From Bacillota bacterium (lineage in GTDB: Bacteria; Bacillota; Clostridia; Acetivibrionales; DSM-1351): 64,000 bases of DNA. Position numbers and translations under genes: made by a program. Below are positions 35,780 to 44,257 of the stretch, one piece after another. The first letter of the stretch is position 1. The number at the start of each line of letters is the position of its first letter. Location of the stretch: contig JAEZOA010000044.1 in NCBI GenBank assembly GCA_023441625.1, forward strand, positions 43,826-107,825, read 5' to 3'. The notes under the pieces are model-generated. The model worked only from the letters and a program-made list of their open reading frames with translations, ran no database searches and was not told the origin of the DNA.

Positions 35780-36718
35780 GTGGGTTTTCTAAGTTCAAGA
35801 TATACTAAGCCAGGTCCAGGAGTCGAAAAAGATGCTCCTAAGAAACCAAGTTTTTTTGTTTTTTTTGAGGTGCTAAAACGTAAGTTTTGGAATTTAATTA
35901 AAGTAAATATGATGTATGTAGTATTTAATGCTCTTGCATTATTTATAGCACTTTATATATCATCATTTTTTATGCAAAAAATAGTTATAGACAATGGTAC
36001 AGGAGATTTTGTTATAAGATTGGTTTTTGCTGCATTTTTAACTTTAATTCCATTAATTACGATAGGACCGGTTCAAGCAGGATTTACCTATATTTTAAGA
36101 AACTATTCAAGGGAAGAGCATGCTTTTATTTGGAGTGATTTTAAAGAGAATATTTTAAAGAATTTTAAACAAGGTATTATAATTACTGTTATAGATATTT
36201 TTGTGATGTTTATATTAGGTTTTGCATTAAACGTATACACTACTATGACAGGTTTATTGTCGGTTGCAGCAACAGCATTTACTGTTCTTTCGATCGTGAT
36301 GTTTATTATAATGCATTTCTATATCTATCCTATGCTAGTTACTGTTAAACTTAATGTAAAAAGTATATATAAGAATGCTTTGATTTTCTCACTAATTAAA
36401 TTTATCCCTAACGTACTAATGCTTATTTTAAATTTAGTTGTCATATTTGTGGCATTTTATATCCCTTTAATTGGCGCCGTTCTTTATGTGTTTATACTCC
36501 CGAGTTTTATAGGACTAATGAATAACTTCTATGCTAATCCTCTTATAAACAAATATGTTGTAGACCCAAATATATCTAATGAAGCTGAAGAAGAAAACCA
36601 AGCTGACAATGATACTGAAGGCTTTTATAAGAAGGTAGTAGATTCTGAAGTAGTTAATGAAACAGACAGTGACTCAGAAATTAAAGCATTGCCAGATAAT
36701 GATGATTTAGATAAATAA
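35780..36718 (+). CDS. DUF624/YesL-like polytopic membrane protein
   Basis: A ~312-residue protein. AAAGGAGA best fits the GTG at 35780; a TTG at 35774 is also in frame. After a basic N-terminus come about six membrane helices with the DUF624-like signature FFEVLKRKFWNLIKVNMMYV and GPVQAGFTYILRNYSREEH. The ~65-residue cytosolic tail is acidic (EAEEENQADNDTEG, DSDSEIKALPDNDD). The function is unknown; YesL relatives sit in sugar-uptake clusters, which is not the case here. The last 49 bases of the gene are tandemly repeated just downstream. Confidence 0.78.
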   Translation: MGFLSSRYTKPGPGVEKDAPKKPSFFVFFEVLKRKFWNLIKVNMMYVVFNALALFIALYISSFFMQKIVIDNGTGDFVIRLVFAAFLTLIPLITIGPVQAGFTYILRNYSREEHAFIWSDFKENILKNFKQGIIITVIDIFVMFILGFALNVYTTMTGLLSVAATAFTVLSIVMFIIMHFYIYPMLVTVKLNVKSIYKNALIFSLIKFIPNVLMLILNLVVIFVAFYIPLIGAVLYVFILPSFIGLMNNFYANPLINKYVVDPNISNEAEEENQADNDTEGFYKKVVDSEVVNETDSDSEIKALPDNDDLDK

Positions 36719-36771
36719 AACTTCAGAAATTAAATCATTGCCAGATAATGATGGTTTAGATAAGTAAAACT
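36674..36771 (+). repeat. 49-bp tandem duplication of the DUF624 gene 3' end
   Basis: TCAGAAATTAAA..GCCAGATAATGATG..TTAGATAA starts at 36674 and again at 36723, with four or so substitutions. The first unit holds the real stop; the second lies after it. Confidence 0.85.
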
Positions 36772-36775
36772 ATAG

Positions 36776-36826
36776 AAAGGTACTATCTCATGGGAGTCAG
36801 TTCATAATGAGACAGTACCTTTTTTA
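36776..36826 (+). terminator. Intrinsic terminator after the DUF624 gene
   Basis: AAAGGTACTATCTCAT pairs with ATGAGACAGTACCTTT, then TTTT. A second stem, GCGTCCAGC/GCTGGAGC, follows at 36832-36853. Confidence 0.85.
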
Positions 36827-36909
36827 TAATAGTGCGTCCAGCGAAGCTGGAGCACACTGCATATTCATTTTACTTGAGTAGTTTTTTAGCTATTACTAAC
36901 TAATTTAAG

Positions 36910-37380
36910 TTATATACTAAATTCCTGCTTAATAGCATAAATTGCCTTATCAATATCTTTTTCATAAATCAAATAAGATATTTCGACCTCAGAAGTAGTA
37001 ACAAGCTTTACCTCAATTTCATTTACAGCTAAAAGTGTAAATAGCCGTGCCGCTACACCAGGAATGTTCTTCATGGCTTCTCCAAAGACAGTAATCTTGG
37101 TATTATCTGAGTCAATCTCTATTCTTAGGTTTGGTACCTTATGCTTAAATGAATTTAGCAGGCTAATAACCCTAACAATATCTTCTGATGGAAGGCTGAA
37201 GGAAATATTAATTTTCCCTTTATAGGGAGGAGCCTGACTAATCATATCAATATTAATTTTTTCATTCGCAATTTTACTGAAAATGCTTGAAATAAGAGCC
37301 ATGTCATTTGGAAGATTGTCTACGGTCACGAGTGCTACATTGTATACAGTACTAATACTTGTAACAGGATTATTTGACAT
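36910..37380 (-). CDS. ACT-domain protein, aspartokinase-regulatory-like
   Basis: A 156-residue protein consisting of two ACT folds that resemble the C-terminal regulatory pair of aspartokinase (VALVTVDNLPNDMALISSIF, INIDMISQAPP, then ITVFGEAMKNIPGVAARLF and EVKLVTTSEVEISYLI). No kinase domain is present. It is the third gene of a dapA-dapB-ACT unit controlled by a lysine riboswitch, so it may bind lysine or another aspartate-family amino acid and modulate a partner enzyme, perhaps LysC encoded 4 kb away. This partner is an inference. Confidence 0.85.
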   Translation of the reverse strand: MSNNPVTSISTVYNVALVTVDNLPNDMALISSIFSKIANEKINIDMISQAPPYKGKINISFSLPSEDIVRVISLLNSFKHKVPNLRIEIDSDNTKITVFGEAMKNIPGVAARLFTLLAVNEIEVKLVTTSEVEISYLIYEKDIDKAIYAIKQEFSI

Positions 37381-37433
37381 AAGAAATACCTCCTCAAGCT
37401 ATATTATTCAAAATTCAACAAATTTGCACCGAA

Positions 37434-38204
37434 TTAGTTGCTGGCTTCAATAAGTTCTGTCATTGAATACAGGCCAGGCTGCTTAGAAGATAGAAATATA
37501 GATGCCTTTAGAGCTCCAACAGCAAATATTTCTTTTGACATTGCTATGTGGTTTATTTCTATAATCTCATCATTGCCTGCAAAAATAACAGAGTGATCAC
37601 CTACAATTGTGCCACCACGCACAGCATGTATGCCGATTTCCTGCTTGCCACGCTTTTTTCTTCTGGAGTGTCTGTCATACATGTACTCGCATTTCTCATC
37701 AAGTGAATCATTAATAGCATCTGCAATTGCAAGAGCAGTACCACTTGGAGCATCTACTTTCTGATTGTGATGTTTCTCAACAATTTCAATATCAAATTGC
37801 CCTTCCAATACTTTTGCTGCTTTTTTTACAAGGTCTATCAGAAGGTTAACACCAAGTGACATGTTTGCTGAGAAAAATACTGGAATTCTTTTTGATACAT
37901 CATTCTTTAGTAGGGTAGTTTGCTCTGTAGAAAGACCAGTTGTAGCCATAACGATAGGTATACGCTTTTCCTGTGCATATTCAACTAAGCCATTAAATGC
38001 TTTTGGGTTTGAAAAATCAATAATTACATCAATCTTTACATTGCATTCATCTAGAGAAGTAAAAACAGGGTAGGGGTTATTAATATTATTATTTAAATCA
38101 AACCCAGCAGCTATCCTTAATTCACTGAAATTTTCAGAAAGCCTGGTAATTACCTGCCCCATTTTTCCGTTGCATCCACTTAATAATATATTAATCATTT
38201 GCAA
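37434..38204 (-). CDS. dapB: 4-hydroxy-tetrahydrodipicolinate reductase
   Basis: A ~256-residue NAD(P)H-dependent reductase of diaminopimelate/lysine synthesis. The Rossmann loop is SGCNGKMGQ, the catalytic/substrate region is EKHHNQKVDAPSGTAL and the C-terminal domain carries RRKKRGKQEIGIHAVRGGTIVGDH. The start is either TTG at 38204, closer to AAGGA, or ATG at 38198; both are plausible. It lies 81 bases behind dapA and 53 before the ACT gene, all minus strand, in one riboswitch-controlled operon. Confidence 0.95.
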   Translation of the reverse strand: MQMINILLSGCNGKMGQVITRLSENFSELRIAAGFDLNNNINNPYPVFTSLDECNVKIDVIIDFSNPKAFNGLVEYAQEKRIPIVMATTGLSTEQTTLLKNDVSKRIPVFFSANMSLGVNLLIDLVKKAAKVLEGQFDIEIVEKHHNQKVDAPSGTALAIADAINDSLDEKCEYMYDRHSRRKKRGKQEIGIHAVRGGTIVGDHSVIFAGNDEIIEINHIAMSKEIFAVGALKASIFLSSKQPGLYSMTELIEASN

Positions 38205-38285
38205 TTCACATCCTTAATTTGATTATAAGTAATAAAACTGATACATTTAATAAATGTTTAAATGCGTATAAATTCTATGTTTTTA

Positions 38286-39167
38286 CTAGGATATTAAACC
38301 GTACTTTTTGAGTTCATTCTTAAGAACCTCTAAATTTTTATCTGACATATCAACTAAAGGAAGTCTGCAAGAGCCCACATTCATTCCTAGAATGTTCATT
38401 GCTGCTTTTATAGGAATAGGACTAACCTCACAGAATAAGGCCTTAATTAAATCTAAGGTTTTCAATTGTAATTTTCTGCTGCCATCAATATCGCCAGCTA
38501 AAAACTTAGCTACTATATCGTGAGTATCCTTTGGAATAATATTAGCCATAACAGAGATTACACCCTTTGCACCCATAGAGAGAAAAGGAACAATTGCACC
38601 ATCTTCTCCAGAGTAGATAGTAATATCGTCTCCGCATAGATTTACAATATCACCAACCTGAGATAAATTACATTCTTTTATTGCAACTATATTATCTATC
38701 TGAGATAATGCCTTAACAGTTTCTGGTGCAATATTCAAGTTAGTCCTTGATGGAACATTGTAAAGTATCGCAGGAATATTTATACTGTTTGCAATAATCT
38801 TGAAATGCTCATACAATCCCTTTTGTGTAGTTTTATTATAGTATGGCGTAACAGTTAAAATAGCATCTGCGCCAACTTCTTGCGCATATTTGCTAAGCTC
38901 TATTGCATGGGCAGTATAATTGCTGCCTGTACCTGCTATAACTGGTAATCTGCCATTAACCTTCTCGACGGTGTGCTTTATTGCAGCTTTGTGCTCTTCG
39001 TCATACATGGTAGATGCCTCACCAGTCGTACCACAAATAATTATAGCATCAGTACCTTCTTTTATTTGATATTCAATTAACTCTGAAAGCTTTGTGTAGT
39101 CAGTCCCTTCATTGGTAAATGGGGTAACAATAGCAACACCTGAACCTGTAAAAATTGGTTTTCTCAT
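38286..39167 (-). CDS. dapA: 4-hydroxy-tetrahydrodipicolinate synthase
   Basis: A ~293-residue Schiff-base aldolase that condenses pyruvate with aspartate semialdehyde. The ATG at 39167 follows AAAGGGTG; the longer frame upstream is leader. Motifs: CGTTGEASTM (substrate loop), YYNKTTQKGLYEHF, LYNVPSRTNLN with the catalytic Tyr, and VAIKECN with the Schiff-base Lys (~162). It is first in the operon with dapB and the ACT gene, and a lysine riboswitch with a terminator lies directly upstream. A palindromic repeat separates the terminator and the ribosome binding site. Confidence 0.96.
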   Translation of the reverse strand: MRKPIFTGSGVAIVTPFTNEGTDYTKLSELIEYQIKEGTDAIIICGTTGEASTMYDEEHKAAIKHTVEKVNGRLPVIAGTGSNYTAHAIELSKYAQEVGADAILTVTPYYNKTTQKGLYEHFKIIANSINIPAILYNVPSRTNLNIAPETVKALSQIDNIVAIKECNLSQVGDIVNLCGDDITIYSGEDGAIVPFLSMGAKGVISVMANIIPKDTHDIVAKFLAGDIDGSRKLQLKTLDLIKALFCEVSPIPIKAAMNILGMNVGSCRLPLVDMSDKNLEVLKNELKKYGLIS

Positions 39168-39191
39168 ATATATACACCCTTTCTTTAATAA

Positions 39192-39227
39192 AACAACGCA
39201 AGTTGGCAAGCCAACATTGCATATGTT
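39192..39227 (+). repeat. Palindromic intergenic repeat, copy B
   Basis: Same 36-bp hairpin as 1816-1851 with one substitution (GCATATGTT for GCTTATGTT). It lies in the dapA leader between the riboswitch terminator and the ribosome binding site. Confidence 0.85.
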
Positions 39228-39232
39228 AATAA

Positions 39233-39264
39233 ATAAAAAAACGTTAGCTTAATGGGCCAACGTC
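39233..39264 (-). terminator. Riboswitch-linked terminator of dapA
   Basis: On the minus strand ACGTTGGCCCATTAAGCTAACGT forms a stem followed by TTTTTTT. It lies right after the lysine aptamer, as expected for transcriptional attenuation. Confidence 0.8.
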
Positions 39265-39300
39265 TGTTTAACAAATTATAATTAATAAAATTATAATAAA

Positions 39301-39480
39301 CAAATAGCTCTCCATCATGCAATATGATGACAGTCACAAAGCTATTAACTTTGCAACCAGGCAGAACAGAATCAATGGGTAAGTAACTGCCTTCGGCGTT
39401 TTTTCCTTTCAAAAACAAATCGCAAGACCCCAAAAATCTTCATTGCTCCTACTTTTAAAAAACGCAACCTCTATCTAAAT
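39301..39480 (-). promoter_or_regulatory. Lysine riboswitch (L box)
   Basis: The minus strand shows the conserved elements in order: AGATAGAGGTTGCG with AAGTAGGAG, then GAAAGGAAAAAACGCCGAAGG, then GACTGTCATCA and GATGGAGAGCTATTT closing the P1 region. These are the hallmark joining regions of the lysine aptamer. Lysine binding would favour the downstream terminator and shut off dapA-dapB-ACT. Confidence 0.9.
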
Positions 39481-39659
39481 TTATTCATTTTTTTTAATAA
39501 TATCATTAAAGATATAAAGTGTCAAATACTTATTTGCAGCTATGTATTATTATATTCATGATGTTTCAATAATGTTACATTTTACATATTAAGCAGGTGG
39601 TAATAGGAAACTTGTCGAAAATAAATATTTGAAGTAAAAAATAGAAGGAGTTTGTACAA

Positions 39660-41309
39660 ATGAAGAAAATTTGCTTGTTTTTAAGCAGTGTTTTGGTTTT
39701 TTTAATGTTTAATGTAGTTAGTAATTCAAATACATATGCAGCATCAAATCCAACTGTAAAAATTGGTTTGTTTTATAAATCAACGGCACAAAGCCAGATT
39801 GATATAAGCGGCGATAAGGGAGTATCCTTTAATGCATATGATTCGGTAGCCAATAAATATTACCCTGTTTATGACTCGGCAGCGGGGGAAGTAATAACTA
39901 TCAGAAAAGACAGCTATTTTACAAATAGTGGCTTGAAGTATACACCTGTTGCTTCAAATGGTAATCCCACAATTGGTCCATTTCATATTCAGATTCAAAA
40001 AACCTATAGTACATATAAAGATGCATTGCCGATAGTTCAAAACTACATAAAAAAAGGGATAGCTGCATATCCTGTATACACTGATTCAGGTTGGAATATA
40101 TGGACAGGTTTCTATATTAACAAGGCTGCTGCTGAAAAGGGATTATCAGATGTAAAGGCAAAGCTTGGTGAAAATACATATACTGTAATTGAACAGGTGG
40201 ACACAAGAATTTATGGTGTAGACAGCTCTGGTCAAGTTAAGTTTATGTATGCATCTGCAAAAAATCTTCTAAGAGGAAAATCATTATCTACTGAAAATCC
40301 AAATCCAATTAAAATTGGTAATACAAATCTAAACTCATATAGAGGTCAAGTAGAGTTTTTGCGTCAAACAGACAGTGACATGACAATAATCAATGTTTTA
40401 CCACTAGAGGAATATTTATATGGCGTAGTACCAAATGAAATGCCAGCTTATTCCCATGCTGAGGCATTAAAGGCACAGACAATAGCAGCGAGAACATATT
40501 CATACAAATCAATTAATAAGCATATAAAGCTGGGCTTTAACCTCTGTTCAACAACTGATTGTCATGTGTATAGAGGTTTTGCATCAGAGAGTCCAATTAC
40601 TAACGAGGTAATAGATGAAACAAAAGACATGGTGCTTACCTATAACGGTGCATTAGCTGAAACCCTTTATTTCTCTTCAAGTGGAGGTAAAACGGAAGCA
40701 GCTGTGAATGTATGGGGAACTGAATTCCCTTATTTACAAAGCGTTGAGGATAAATATGAATCTGGTAAATATGCTAATTACAATTGGACTAATACCTACA
40801 CTATAGATGAGATTAATCAGAAGCTGAAGAGCTATAATCTTGGAACAGTTACTGGCATTGAAATAACTAAGTATTCAGAAGCAGGAAGACCTATTGAAAT
40901 AATCGTTAAGGGAACCTTAAAGCCAGAGGGGGTTGTTATTACTAAGGATAGGTGCAGAACATTTCTAGGCTTACCTAGCCAGTGGTACACAATTAAGACA
41001 AATGCCGATATAGATATTTCTGTAAATAATCAAAAAATTAGTACACAATTAAGTCAGGTAAAGGTAATAACGGCAAATGGGCAAACTACTTATTCTAATC
41101 CTGACCAAAAGGTCACAATAGTAGGCGCAAATGGTACAAGTACTACTGCTTCTACAACCCCTACAGAATTTATATTTACTGGTAAGGGCTGGGGTCATGC
41201 AGTGGGGATGAGTCAGGATGGTGCTATGGGTATGGCAAACGCAGGTTTCACCTTTGAAGAAATATTAACACATTACTATACCGGGACGAAAATCCAATTA
41301 AAGCAGTAG
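39660..41309 (+). CDS. Secreted SpoIID/LytB-domain protein with SPOR-like region
   Basis: A 549-residue exported protein; AGAAGGAG precedes the ATG. Residues 1-28 are a signal peptide (ending SNTYAAS). Residues ~100-180 look like a SPOR-type repeat (PFHIQIQKTYSTYKDALPI, WTGFYINKAAAEKGL). The SpoIID/LytB domain follows at ~200-440: EEYLYGVVPNEMPAYSHAEALKAQ, AARTYS, YFSSSGGKTE, AVNVWG and closing GKGWGHAVGMSQDGAMGMA near 510. SpoIID is a lytic transglycosylase acting on denuded glycan in engulfment; this version with SPOR and soluble export may act in vegetative or spore wall remodelling. The catalytic Glu in PNEMPA is present. Confidence 0.88.
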   Translation: MKKICLFLSSVLVFLMFNVVSNSNTYAASNPTVKIGLFYKSTAQSQIDISGDKGVSFNAYDSVANKYYPVYDSAAGEVITIRKDSYFTNSGLKYTPVASNGNPTIGPFHIQIQKTYSTYKDALPIVQNYIKKGIAAYPVYTDSGWNIWTGFYINKAAAEKGLSDVKAKLGENTYTVIEQVDTRIYGVDSSGQVKFMYASAKNLLRGKSLSTENPNPIKIGNTNLNSYRGQVEFLRQTDSDMTIINVLPLEEYLYGVVPNEMPAYSHAEALKAQTIAARTYSYKSINKHIKLGFNLCSTTDCHVYRGFASESPITNEVIDETKDMVLTYNGALAETLYFSSSGGKTEAAVNVWGTEFPYLQSVEDKYESGKYANYNWTNTYTIDEINQKLKSYNLGTVTGIEITKYSEAGRPIEIIVKGTLKPEGVVITKDRCRTFLGLPSQWYTIKTNADIDISVNNQKISTQLSQVKVITANGQTTYSNPDQKVTIVGANGTSTTASTTPTEFIFTGKGWGHAVGMSQDGAMGMANAGFTFEEILTHYYTGTKIQLKQ

Positions 41310-41345
41310 TGTAAGTTACAAACTGGGAGTCTTTATTAAAACATT

Positions 41346-41386
41346 AAAAATACGCCGGCATATAGATGAGTCGACGTATTTTTTAA
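41346..41386 (+). terminator. Terminator after the SpoIID-domain gene
   Basis: AAATACGCCG pairs with CGACGTATTT (one mismatch) with TTTT after it. Confidence 0.75.
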
Positions 41387-41387
41387 T

Positions 41388-41420
41388 ATAAGCATGTTGG
41401 TTTGCCAGCATGGGTTGTTT
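41388..41420 (-). repeat. Palindromic intergenic repeat, degenerate copy F
   Basis: The minus strand reads AACAACCCATGCTGGCAAACC and on to AACATGCTTAT, a diverged version of the 36-bp family. Confidence 0.6.
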
Positions 41421-41462
41421 CAGCTATTAACTTCTAATTTATTACAAGGTAACTCTTTATTA

Positions 41463-42821
41463 TTATTTATTTTTAAAAAACTCATTATACAAAGCAACAA
41501 CGGCCTTATCTGCTTCACTTTGTCTTACAGCAAACATCATAGTTACCTCGGAGGAACCCTGATTAATCATTTCCAAGCTTATTGAAGACTTTGCTAATGC
41601 TGAAGTAGCTCTTGCAGCAGTTCCAACAGTGTTCTTCATGCCCTCTCCAACGATAATTATAAGTGCTAAATCATGATCTATTGACACATCATCGCAATTT
41701 AGTTCTTCTTTAATGCGTTTTAGAATTTTATTTTCAACGCCTTCTTTTAATTGGTTATGCTTGAGAATTATTGAAATATTATCAATTCCTGAAGGAGTAT
41801 GCTCATAAGATATTCCTTCCTGTTCTAGTATTTGAAGAAGCTTTCTGCCAAAGCCTATTTCTCTATTCATCATAAATTTACTTACATAAATACAGCTGAA
41901 ACCAGAATCACTAGCAATTCCAACAACATGGTGGTTTGGTGTAAATTCTCTTTTTACTGTAATTTTTGTACCTGGAGCAGTTGGATTATTAGTGTTTTTT
42001 ATACATACGGGAACACCAGCCATAAACACAGGTATAAGGGTATCTTCATGCAGAACAGAAAAACCCGCATAGGAAAGCTCTCTCATTTCTCTGTAAGTTA
42101 GCTCTGAAATTGCAACGGGATTGTGGACTAAACCAGGATGAGCAGCATATACAGCGTCAACATCCGTAAAGTTTTCATATAAATCTACCTTTAGTGCAGC
42201 GGCTAATATAGAACCGGTAATATCTGAGCCTCCACGAGGGAAGGTTGCTACCTTGCCTTCTAGTGTGTAGCCGAAAAAGCCAGGGAAAATAATAATTCCA
42301 TCATAATCATTGAGCTTTTTGAGATTTTCATAGGATTCCGGCAAAACCTGAGCATTTCCAAAATCACTGCTCATTAATAAGCCTGCCTGTTTAGGACAGA
42401 CATATTGAGCCTTTTTACCTATGCTAGTTAAGTAGGCAGCAACCAATTTAGCACTGTTATCCTCACCAGCAGCTTTCATTGCATCCATGAACATACCCTT
42501 GTGGCTTGTATCTAGCTTTAATCTGTTTTCTAAGTCAGATTTAATCTCATCTATTATTTCGTTGCCTAGTTTTAAATCATCAGCGATAGCTTTAAATCTA
42601 TTTACTACATCATTGAGCTCTGCTTCAGCATTTCCAGTATCTAAATGCTTTTGGGCACAAGCTATTAATAAATCAGTAACTTTTGTATCTGTTTTGTCTC
42701 TTTTACCAGGTGCAGATACAACTACAACCCTTCTTTCACTATCAGATAGAACAATATCACAAACTTTTTTTATTTGTTCGGCATTAGCCAATGAGGTTCC
42801 ACCAAATTTTGCTACCTTCAT
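41463..42821 (-). CDS. lysC: Aspartate kinase
   Basis: A ~452-residue aspartokinase, first step of the aspartate pathway. The ATG at 42821 follows GGAGGATT; the frame from 42839 contains that site. The kinase domain opens with VAKFGGTSLANAEQI, carries SDFGNAQVLPESY and FPGFFG...FPRGGSDITGSILAA, and GVPVCIKNTNNPTAPGTKI. Two ACT domains end the protein (EGISYEHTPSGIDNISIIL and VGEGMKNTVGTAARATSAL), implying feedback by lysine and/or threonine. It is monocistronic, divergent from queA, with no riboswitch seen upstream. Confidence 0.95.
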   Translation of the reverse strand: MKVAKFGGTSLANAEQIKKVCDIVLSDSERRVVVVSAPGKRDKTDTKVTDLLIACAQKHLDTGNAEAELNDVVNRFKAIADDLKLGNEIIDEIKSDLENRLKLDTSHKGMFMDAMKAAGEDNSAKLVAAYLTSIGKKAQYVCPKQAGLLMSSDFGNAQVLPESYENLKKLNDYDGIIIFPGFFGYTLEGKVATFPRGGSDITGSILAAALKVDLYENFTDVDAVYAAHPGLVHNPVAISELTYREMRELSYAGFSVLHEDTLIPVFMAGVPVCIKNTNNPTAPGTKITVKREFTPNHHVVGIASDSGFSCIYVSKFMMNREIGFGRKLLQILEQEGISYEHTPSGIDNISIILKHNQLKEGVENKILKRIKEELNCDDVSIDHDLALIIIVGEGMKNTVGTAARATSALAKSSISLEMINQGSSEVTMMFAVRQSEADKAVVALYNEFFKNK

Positions 42822-43049
42822 TTTGAATCCTCCATCCATTTATCTAAATTTTTACTATTAATATATTTTAAAGCATAGACATGGCATAAATTATACAAAA
42901 AAACATTATGTATGGCAATAATTATTTGTAATATAAGCAATTATAATGTATGATAATTAATGATAATTTTATACTAAATAGTATAGTTACAGCTTTATTC
43001 ATAATATAGAAATTACCATTTAAGCGATATATTTGGAGGATTATAAAAC

Positions 43050-44078
43050 GTGAATTTGCACGAGTTTGATTACTATTTACCAGAGGAGCTAATTGCTCAG
43101 CATCCTATACAAAAAAGAGACATGTCAAGGTTGATGGTACTTGATAAAGAGACAGGTCAAATAGAGCATAAGGTTTTTAAAGAGGTTGTTGACTACTTTA
43201 ATGAAGGTGATTGCCTTGTTTTAAATAATACTAGGGTTATTCCTGCCAGATTACTTGGAGAAAAAGAGGGTAGTGGCGGAAAAATAGAGTTTGTGCTTTT
43301 AAAGCGAGTAACGGGGGATGACTGGGAGGTCATTTTAAAACCAGGCAGAAAGGCAAAGCCTGGCGCAAGGTTTGTTTTTGGAAATGGAGAATTGAAGGCA
43401 GAAATATTAGAGGTGTTTGAAGAAGGAAATAGATTGGTTAGGTTTATATATGAAGGTGTATTCGAAGAGATACTAGATAGGGTAGGAATAATGCCCTTGC
43501 CGCCGTATATAACTGAGAAGCTGGAAGACCCTGAGCGATATCAGACAGTATATGCAAAATACAATGGCTCGGCGGCTGCACCAACAGCTGGCTTACATTT
43601 TACGCAGGAGCTTTTAAGTGCTTTAAAGGATAAGGGTGTAAAAATTGTATATGTTATGCTGCATGTTGGTTTAGGTACCTTCAGACCAGTTAAAGTAGAT
43701 GATATTACAAAGCATAAAATGCATTCAGAGTATTATTCAATTGATCAGGCTTCGTGTGATACTATAAATGCCACCAAGAAAGAAGGCAATAAGATAGTCG
43801 CTGTTGGAACAACAAGTTGCAGGGTCTTAGAGACTGTAGGGAGAAATGGAAATGGAGAACTTCAGCCCTGTGATGGTTGGACTGACATTTTTATATACCC
43901 GGGCTATCAGTTCAAGATTGTGGACAGGCTTATTACAAATTTTCATTTACCTGAATCTACTCTTATAATGCTGGTAAGCACATTAGCAGGAAGAGAAAAT
44001 GTTTTAAATGCATATTCTGAGGCTGTAAATGAGAAATATAGATTTTTCAGTTTTGGAGATGCAATGTTTATAAAGTAG
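43050..44078 (+). CDS. queA: S-adenosylmethionine:tRNA ribosyltransferase-isomerase
   Basis: A 342-residue enzyme that transfers the ribosyl part of SAM to preQ1 in tRNA to make epoxyqueuosine. GTG start with TTGGAGGA ahead. Family landmarks: FDYYLPEELIAQHPIQKRDMSRL at the start, LVLNNTRVIPARLLG, KYNGSAAAPTAGLHFT, HVGLGTFRPVKVDDI, and NFHLPESTLIMLVSTLAG near the end. The length is typical. tgt lies 179 bases downstream, separated by two 44-bp hairpin repeats. Confidence 0.96.
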   Translation: MNLHEFDYYLPEELIAQHPIQKRDMSRLMVLDKETGQIEHKVFKEVVDYFNEGDCLVLNNTRVIPARLLGEKEGSGGKIEFVLLKRVTGDDWEVILKPGRKAKPGARFVFGNGELKAEILEVFEEGNRLVRFIYEGVFEEILDRVGIMPLPPYITEKLEDPERYQTVYAKYNGSAAAPTAGLHFTQELLSALKDKGVKIVYVMLHVGLGTFRPVKVDDITKHKMHSEYYSIDQASCDTINATKKEGNKIVAVGTTSCRVLETVGRNGNGELQPCDGWTDIFIYPGYQFKIVDRLITNFHLPESTLIMLVSTLAGRENVLNAYSEAVNEKYRFFSFGDAMFIK

Positions 44079-44114
44079 ACTTAGTCCAGATGGGGTTTTC
44101 TGGACTCTAGTCGC
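44071..44114 (+). repeat. 44-bp hairpin direct repeat, first copy (overlaps queA stop)
   Basis: A stem GACTTAGTCCAGA/TCTGGACTCTAGTC with loop TGGGGTT; the copy starts within the last queA codons. It matches 44182-44225 at 42 of 44 positions. Confidence 0.88.
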
Positions 44115-44181
44115 CCTTATTTCGAGCTTGGAGATAATTAGCTCGTGCTCAAAGAGCAGGAGATTAGTAGCTCCGTGAAGA

Positions 44182-44225
44182 TAAAGTAGACTTAGTCCAG
44201 ATGAAGTTTTCTGGACTCTAGTCGC
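44182..44225 (+). repeat. 44-bp hairpin direct repeat, second copy
   Basis: Same stem as 44071-44114 with AA for GG in the loop; it ends ~32 bases before tgt. The two copies are offset by 111 bp. Confidence 0.88.
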
Positions 44226-44257
44226 ACAAAATTACTTAACCTATGGAAGGAATTTTT

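Noticed and set aside
39185..39433. 82-codon minus-strand frame upstream of dapA
   Set aside because: It overlaps the lysine aptamer, its terminator and the palindromic repeat; it has no coding character.
44079..44257. preQ1 riboswitch between queA and tgt
   Set aside because: The stretch consists of two repeated hairpins without the preQ1 aptamer loop and A-rich tail.
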